A DNA stretch of 64,000 bases, from contig NZ_JAXOUF010000003.1 of NCBI RefSeq assembly GCF_034424805.1, forward strand, positions 186,001-250,000, read 5' to 3'. The position numbers were made by a program, and so were the translations under genes. Source of the DNA: Labrys sedimenti. GTDB taxonomy: Bacteria > Pseudomonadota > Alphaproteobacteria > Rhizobiales > Labraceae. A model generated the notes under the pieces. It searched no databases and was not told the DNA's origin. It saw only the letters and a list, made by a program, of their open reading frames with translations. How positions within the stretch are numbered: position 1 is the stretch's first letter; each line of letters opens with the position of its first letter. Shown here one piece after another: positions 60,673 to 64,000 of the stretch.

Positions 60673-61668
60673 ATGCCCAGCGACAGCTTCAAAGCATTGG
60701 TACTCCGCCGGCCCTTTGAGACGATCGAGGCCGCGATCGAAACCCTTACGGATGACGACCTGCCGGAGGGCGACGTGCTCGTCCGCGTCCATTATTCCGA
60801 CATGGGCTACAAGGACGGTCTTGCGATCACCGGCGCAGGGCATCGCCAACTCGTTGAGAGCTTCCCCTTCGTGCCTGGGGTCGATTTCGTCGGCATCGTG
60901 GACGAGTCCAATTCGGACAGCTTCAAGCCGGGCGACGAGGTCATTGCCACCGGATGGGGCATCGGCGAACGGCATTGGGGCGGCTACGCCGAAAAAGCCC
61001 GCGTCAAAGCCGAATGGTTGGTTCCAGTGCCGACGGGCATGACGATGCGCCAGGCGATGACCCACGGCAGCGCTGGCCTGTCGGCCATGCTGTGCGTCAA
61101 CGCGTTGGAGCGGTGCGGCGTCGCTGCGGGCAGCGACATCCTCGTGACGGGTGCTACCGGCGGGGTCGGCAGCGTCGCGGTCATGCTGCTGCACCGGCTT
61201 GGCTATCGTGTTTTTGGGGCGACCTCGCGTGCCGAGGAGGAACCCTATCTCCGCGCGCTCGGGGCAGATGAGATCGTGCTGGCGAAGGATATCGGCGACA
61301 TACCTGCGCAGCCATTGCTCCCTGAGCGTTGGGCTGGCGCGATAGATAATGTGGGCGGCGCCACGCTGGCGAACGTGCTCGCCAGTACCGCCTACGGCGG
61401 CGCCGTCGCGGCACTCGGCTTGGTTGGAGGTACGAACGTTCAGACGACGGTTCTTCCCTTCATCAAGCGCGGCGTGGCGCTCTTAGGGGTTGATTCTGAG
61501 AAGTGCCCGAACAAGACCCGGATTGCCGCTTGGAAACGGTTGGCCGAGGTCATCCCAGACGGTTTGCCGACCAGCGTAGTCGAGGAAATCAGGCTTGATG
61601 AGCTTCCCGCGCGAGCGGCAGCTATCATGCGGGGACAGGTTCGCGGCAGGACGTTGGTGGCCGTTTGA
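60673..61668 (+). CDS. acuI: MDR-family oxidoreductase, AcuI/YhdH-like (acryloyl-CoA reductase type)
   Basis: A 331-aa zinc-free medium-chain reductase: FKALVLRRPFETIEAAIETL, LVRVHYSDMGYKDGLAITG, FPFVPGVDFVGIVDESNS, GWGIGERHWGGYAEKARVKA, the NADP Rossmann motif VTGATGGVGSVAVMLLHRLG and DNVGGATLANVLA. These match YhdH/AcuI, which reduces acryloyl-CoA with NADPH. The homologue could act on another enoyl-CoA. It is the last member of the gene string. Confidence 0.85.
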   Translation: MPSDSFKALVLRRPFETIEAAIETLTDDDLPEGDVLVRVHYSDMGYKDGLAITGAGHRQLVESFPFVPGVDFVGIVDESNSDSFKPGDEVIATGWGIGERHWGGYAEKARVKAEWLVPVPTGMTMRQAMTHGSAGLSAMLCVNALERCGVAAGSDILVTGATGGVGSVAVMLLHRLGYRVFGATSRAEEEPYLRALGADEIVLAKDIGDIPAQPLLPERWAGAIDNVGGATLANVLASTAYGGAVAALGLVGGTNVQTTVLPFIKRGVALLGVDSEKCPNKTRIAAWKRLAEVIPDGLPTSVVEEIRLDELPARAAAIMRGQVRGRTLVAV

Positions 61669-61766
61669 CACACCCAGGCACCAGATCTGACCGATCCCTC
61701 GCTGTAGTCGACACGCTAGTTGAGTACCCTGAGCCGATAGCAAAATTCCCCGAGTCCCGAGTAAAA

Positions 61767-62018
61767 ATGGAGGTGGCCGCATTGGAACATTCGTCGAATA
61801 CTCCGATCGTCTGGAGTTTGCTCACACGCGTCCGCTTGTCCACGCTACGCGCCGCTTTCGTTTTTCTCGCGATGACGGCGGCGATTGCCGGGCCAGCATC
61901 GGCGGCCTCCCGCAATGACGAGGCTCGCGCCTTCTTTACGCGCTTTGTGGCAGCCAAGAGCGCTCACGATCTAACGGCGGTGACGGCGCTGCTTTGGGAA
62001 TCCCCGGACATGCTGTGA
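61767..62018 (+). pseudogene. truncated NTF2-like exported protein
   Basis: An 83-codon frame with a signal peptide (FVFLAMTAAIAGPASAA) followed by DEARAFFTRFVAAKSAHDLT and AVTALLWESPDML, the first helix pair of a DUF4440/NTF2-like domain. It then stops at TGA, far short of the usual about 150 residues. A deletion or recombination at about 62010 seems to have joined this fragment to the upstream region of the SnoaL-like gene. Confidence 0.6.
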
Positions 62019-62033
62019 GTATCTGGAGAAAAA

Positions 62034-62456
62034 ATGAAGAAAACATCTGAACAGATGAATAAATCTATCGTGCTTGAGGCGTTTGAGACCCTGTTTAACA
62101 GGCGAGACTTGCGTGAGGCGGAGAAATTTTGGTCGCCGGATTACATCCAGCACAGTGCCCACATTGCGCCAGGGCGCCATGGGCTTTTCGATTTGGTTCG
62201 AAACCTTCCGGCAACGCTGAAATACGAGAACCGGTTGATTATGGCTGAAGGGGATTTGCTGATGTTGCATGGTAGATTTTCGGGGATTGGTCAGACGGCA
62301 GACTGGATTGTTGTTGATATCGTTCGAATGAATGAGGGCCAGCTCGTTGAGCATTGGGACGTCATCCAGGACGAGGCCACGGCAAAGTCATCACGGAGTG
62401 GTTTACCAATGTTTGGAAATATCTTTCCTGACGCTAAGCAGGATGGCGCGAAATGA
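62034..62456 (+). CDS. SnoaL-like/NTF2-like protein
   Basis: A 140-aa protein with NKSIVLEAFETLFNRRDLRE, AEKFWSPDYIQHSAHIAPG, LLMLHGRFSG, WIVVDIVRMNEGQLVEHWDV and IQDE, the SnoaL-like predicted-aldol-condensase signature (cone fold). GGAGAAAAA precedes the ATG. DNA is AT-richer than the catabolic string, suggesting a different origin. Confidence 0.83.
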   Translation: MKKTSEQMNKSIVLEAFETLFNRRDLREAEKFWSPDYIQHSAHIAPGRHGLFDLVRNLPATLKYENRLIMAEGDLLMLHGRFSGIGQTADWIVVDIVRMNEGQLVEHWDVIQDEATAKSSRSGLPMFGNIFPDAKQDGAK

Positions 62457-62481
62457 CAGTGATATATTGGGGGAAGCGACG

Positions 62482-62907
62482 ATGAGAAAATCCGTAACGT
62501 TGTTCGCTAGCGTAGTAACTGTAACTTACTTCGCGTTCTTCCTGGTCGAGGCAGTTCTCTGGATGTGGCCCCCAGTCCACAATTTCCTCCTGCCTCAGCT
62601 CAATTCGGGGCTCGATTATCCGGTCAGCGAACAGGCGCTAATACTGAGAACCCTGTTTGTTAATCAGGGCGTCTACAACCTTATGCTTGGACTGGCCGGA
62701 ATAGCGGGGCTTATCCTCGTTGCGCGGGGGAAGGTTGAGCCCGGCCTGACTCTGATCAAGTTTGCATGTTTGTTTGCCTTGGGAGCAGCTGGAATATTGC
62801 TGACAACCACAAGTGCTTACGTTTTAGGAATTGTGCAGGCGCTCTTCCCAATGTTCGCGCTCTTTTTTATTTGGTGCGTTCGTGATCGTACACAACAGCA
62901 GGTCTAG
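62482..62907 (+). CDS. DUF1304-like membrane protein
   Basis: A 141-aa protein with four TM segments (TLFASVVTVTYFAFFLVEAV, LILRTLFVNQGVYNLMLGLA, LIKFACLFALGAAGILLTTT, GIVQALFPMFALFFIW). The NQGVYN motif after the first TM pair is typical of DUF1304 proteins. Preceded by GGGGGAAGCGACG. The function is unknown. Confidence 0.72.
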   Translation: MRKSVTLFASVVTVTYFAFFLVEAVLWMWPPVHNFLLPQLNSGLDYPVSEQALILRTLFVNQGVYNLMLGLAGIAGLILVARGKVEPGLTLIKFACLFALGAAGILLTTTSAYVLGIVQALFPMFALFFIWCVRDRTQQQV

Positions 62908-63168
62908 AATAAAAGGGACTGGCGCGCGCTCGCGGCGAACCAATTGCGATAAACCGGAGAGGCCTCGGGGCGGATATTCTGAGTTCTCTAATCGCGACTT
63001 GCGCGGCGGCTATCAAAGCTATGACCCGCGAATTCGGTGCCTAGTAGGAAGGCTTCGGCCTACGAAGTCCTGTTGTCGTTCTCACGGGCATAGAGGCCGA
63101 CGGCTTCCCGCGCGGTGACAGACGCTAATGCGAAATCTTGACGACAAAGATAACAAAGGAGATTGACA

Positions 63169-63912
63169 ATGACAAAGGCACTTTCCGGCAAAGTCGCACT
63201 GGTGACAGGCGGTTCGCGCGGCATCGGTGCAGCCTCTGCGATGGCGCTCGCCGATCTCGGCGCGGATGTCGCGATCAGCTACTCCGCGAGTGGAGATAGG
63301 GCCATGTCCGTTGTGTCCGATATGGAGCGGAAGACCGTTCGCGCAAAGGCGTTCAAGGCCGATCAGGCAGATTCGGCGCAAGTGGCGGCGCTTGTCGCCG
63401 ACGTCTACCGAGAATTCGGACAGCTCGATATTCTCGTTGCAAACGCAGGTGTGTTCGAAGCAGGTGCCGTAGATATCAACGACACCACCGCACTTGACCG
63501 GATGCATGCTGTGAACGTCACCGGCGTGATCGCAGCAATACGAGCTGCCTCTCAGATCATTGGCGAGGGCGGGCGCATCATTGCGATGTCGTCTACTGCG
63601 GCGGTCCGCGTTGGCGCGCCGGGCCTAGCCGACTATTCGTCCACCAAAGCTGCGATCGCTGGTTATGTCAAAGGCGCCGCGCGCGACCTTGGGCCGAAGC
63701 GGATCACCGTCAACGCGCTTGCGATCGGCCCGGTCGAAACCGAGATGAACCCGGACAGTGGCCCATTCGCTGACTGGCTGAAGTCGGTCACTGCGCTCGG
63801 CCGCTATGCTCAGCCCGAGGAGATTGCCGCGGTGGTAGCGTTCCTTGCCTCTCCGGCGGCGAGCTACATCACGGGCTCCGTGATTGCCGTGGATGGCGGA
63901 GTAGGCGCGTGA
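63169..63912 (+). CDS. short-chain dehydrogenase/reductase
   Basis: A 247-aa classical SDR: VTGGSRGIGAASAMALADLG, NAGVF (NAG motif), IIAMSSTAAVRVGAPGLADY (Ser), YSSTKAAIAGYVKGAARDLG (Tyr/Lys), and VEPxGPV-like ALAIGPVETEM, ending ITGSVIAVDGGVGA. AAAGGAG lies before the ATG. This is the FabG-like 3-oxoacyl-ACP reductase type; the physiological substrate is unknown. The 88 bp after it hold at most the start of a next gene (ATG at 63971). Confidence 0.88.
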   Translation: MTKALSGKVALVTGGSRGIGAASAMALADLGADVAISYSASGDRAMSVVSDMERKTVRAKAFKADQADSAQVAALVADVYREFGQLDILVANAGVFEAGAVDINDTTALDRMHAVNVTGVIAAIRAASQIIGEGGRIIAMSSTAAVRVGAPGLADYSSTKAAIAGYVKGAARDLGPKRITVNALAIGPVETEMNPDSGPFADWLKSVTALGRYAQPEEIAAVVAFLASPAASYITGSVIAVDGGVGA

Positions 63913-64000
63913 TGGCAACATCTCTCGTCGGGCTCACCTTTTTTGCGCGACGCACGAATGAAGGTCAGTGATGCTGCCGCTCAGTCAACCCCTCGCCATC

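Noticed and set aside
1..64000. CRISPR arrays, tRNA or rRNA genes
   Set aside because: No regularly spaced repeats and no tRNA- or rRNA-like segments were noticed; a dedicated scan was not possible.

Overview
The window is GC-rich alphaproteobacterial DNA. The group is suggested by a Rhizobiales-type small outer-membrane beta-barrel protein, an ABC-dependent capsule set (KpsS, KpsC and an OPX-type exporter), an ECF sigma/NrsF pair of the Caulobacter SigF type, and an accessory replication/mobilisation core of the kind found in Hyphomicrobiales and Sphingomonadales. I place it in Alphaproteobacteria, most likely Hyphomicrobiales; the genus cannot be read from this sequence.

Layout. 1-5.0 kb: end of a DedA membrane protein, a patatin-like lipoprotein, and a wrbA-MFS operon divergent from a LysR regulator. 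5.2-13.2 kb: capsule region (kpsS, OMP, glycosyltransferase, kpsC, OPX exporter lipoprotein). 13.4-19.0 kb: small redox and metabolic genes (NAD(P)-binding protein, metallo-hydrolase, DsbA-like oxidoreductase, LysR, NCS1 permease, methyltransferase). 19.2-29.5 kb: a mosaic of accessory modules separated by short degenerate direct repeats. These are a HExxH protein with two tiny ORFs; an NmrA/DoxX/LysR module; and a seven-gene SigF-type operon that looks like a bufferin (copper-binding RiPP) locus. That operon holds a four-Cys DUF2282 precursor, a DUF692 MNIO enzyme, an unrecognised 329-aa protein, a DUF2063 partner, DoxX, an ECF sigma factor and NrsF. Two GTTACC-N16-CGAA promoters, one before the precursor and one before a neighbouring ABM-domain monooxygenase gene, tie the module together.

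29.5-36.5 kb is a defence island: an AAA+ ATPase plus subtilisin-like protease pair (IetAS type) and a convergent OLD-family ATPase/TOPRIM nuclease plus UvrD-like helicase pair (Gabija type). 36.9-51.0 kb is an integrative/mobilisable element core: ParB-like protein, DUF736, DUF932, a frameshifted DUF6499/DUF2285 gene, AlpA-like HTH, RepA, ParA, DUF2840, TraF, lytic transglycosylase and HUH relaxase. It has no integrase, coupling protein or trb genes in view, so it looks like a mobilisable or decayed element. A duplicated 108-bp leader with a perfect 14-bp palindrome precedes two of its genes.

51.1-64 kb: a GlxA-type AraC regulator; an alpha/beta hydrolase bracketed by two 69-bp repeats and followed by an IS5-type transposase remnant; then a long plus-strand catabolic or detoxification gene string (SDR, Tat-exported hydrolase, unknown protein, Old Yellow Enzyme, NTF2-like, carboxymuconolactone decarboxylase-like, hydrolase, enoyl-CoA hydratase, AcuI-like reductase) with mostly overlapping start and stop codons; then a truncated NTF2-like gene, a SnoaL-like gene, a DUF1304 membrane protein and an SDR. 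I saw no tRNA, rRNA or CRISPR array. All start choices, family names and repeat comparisons were made by eye.
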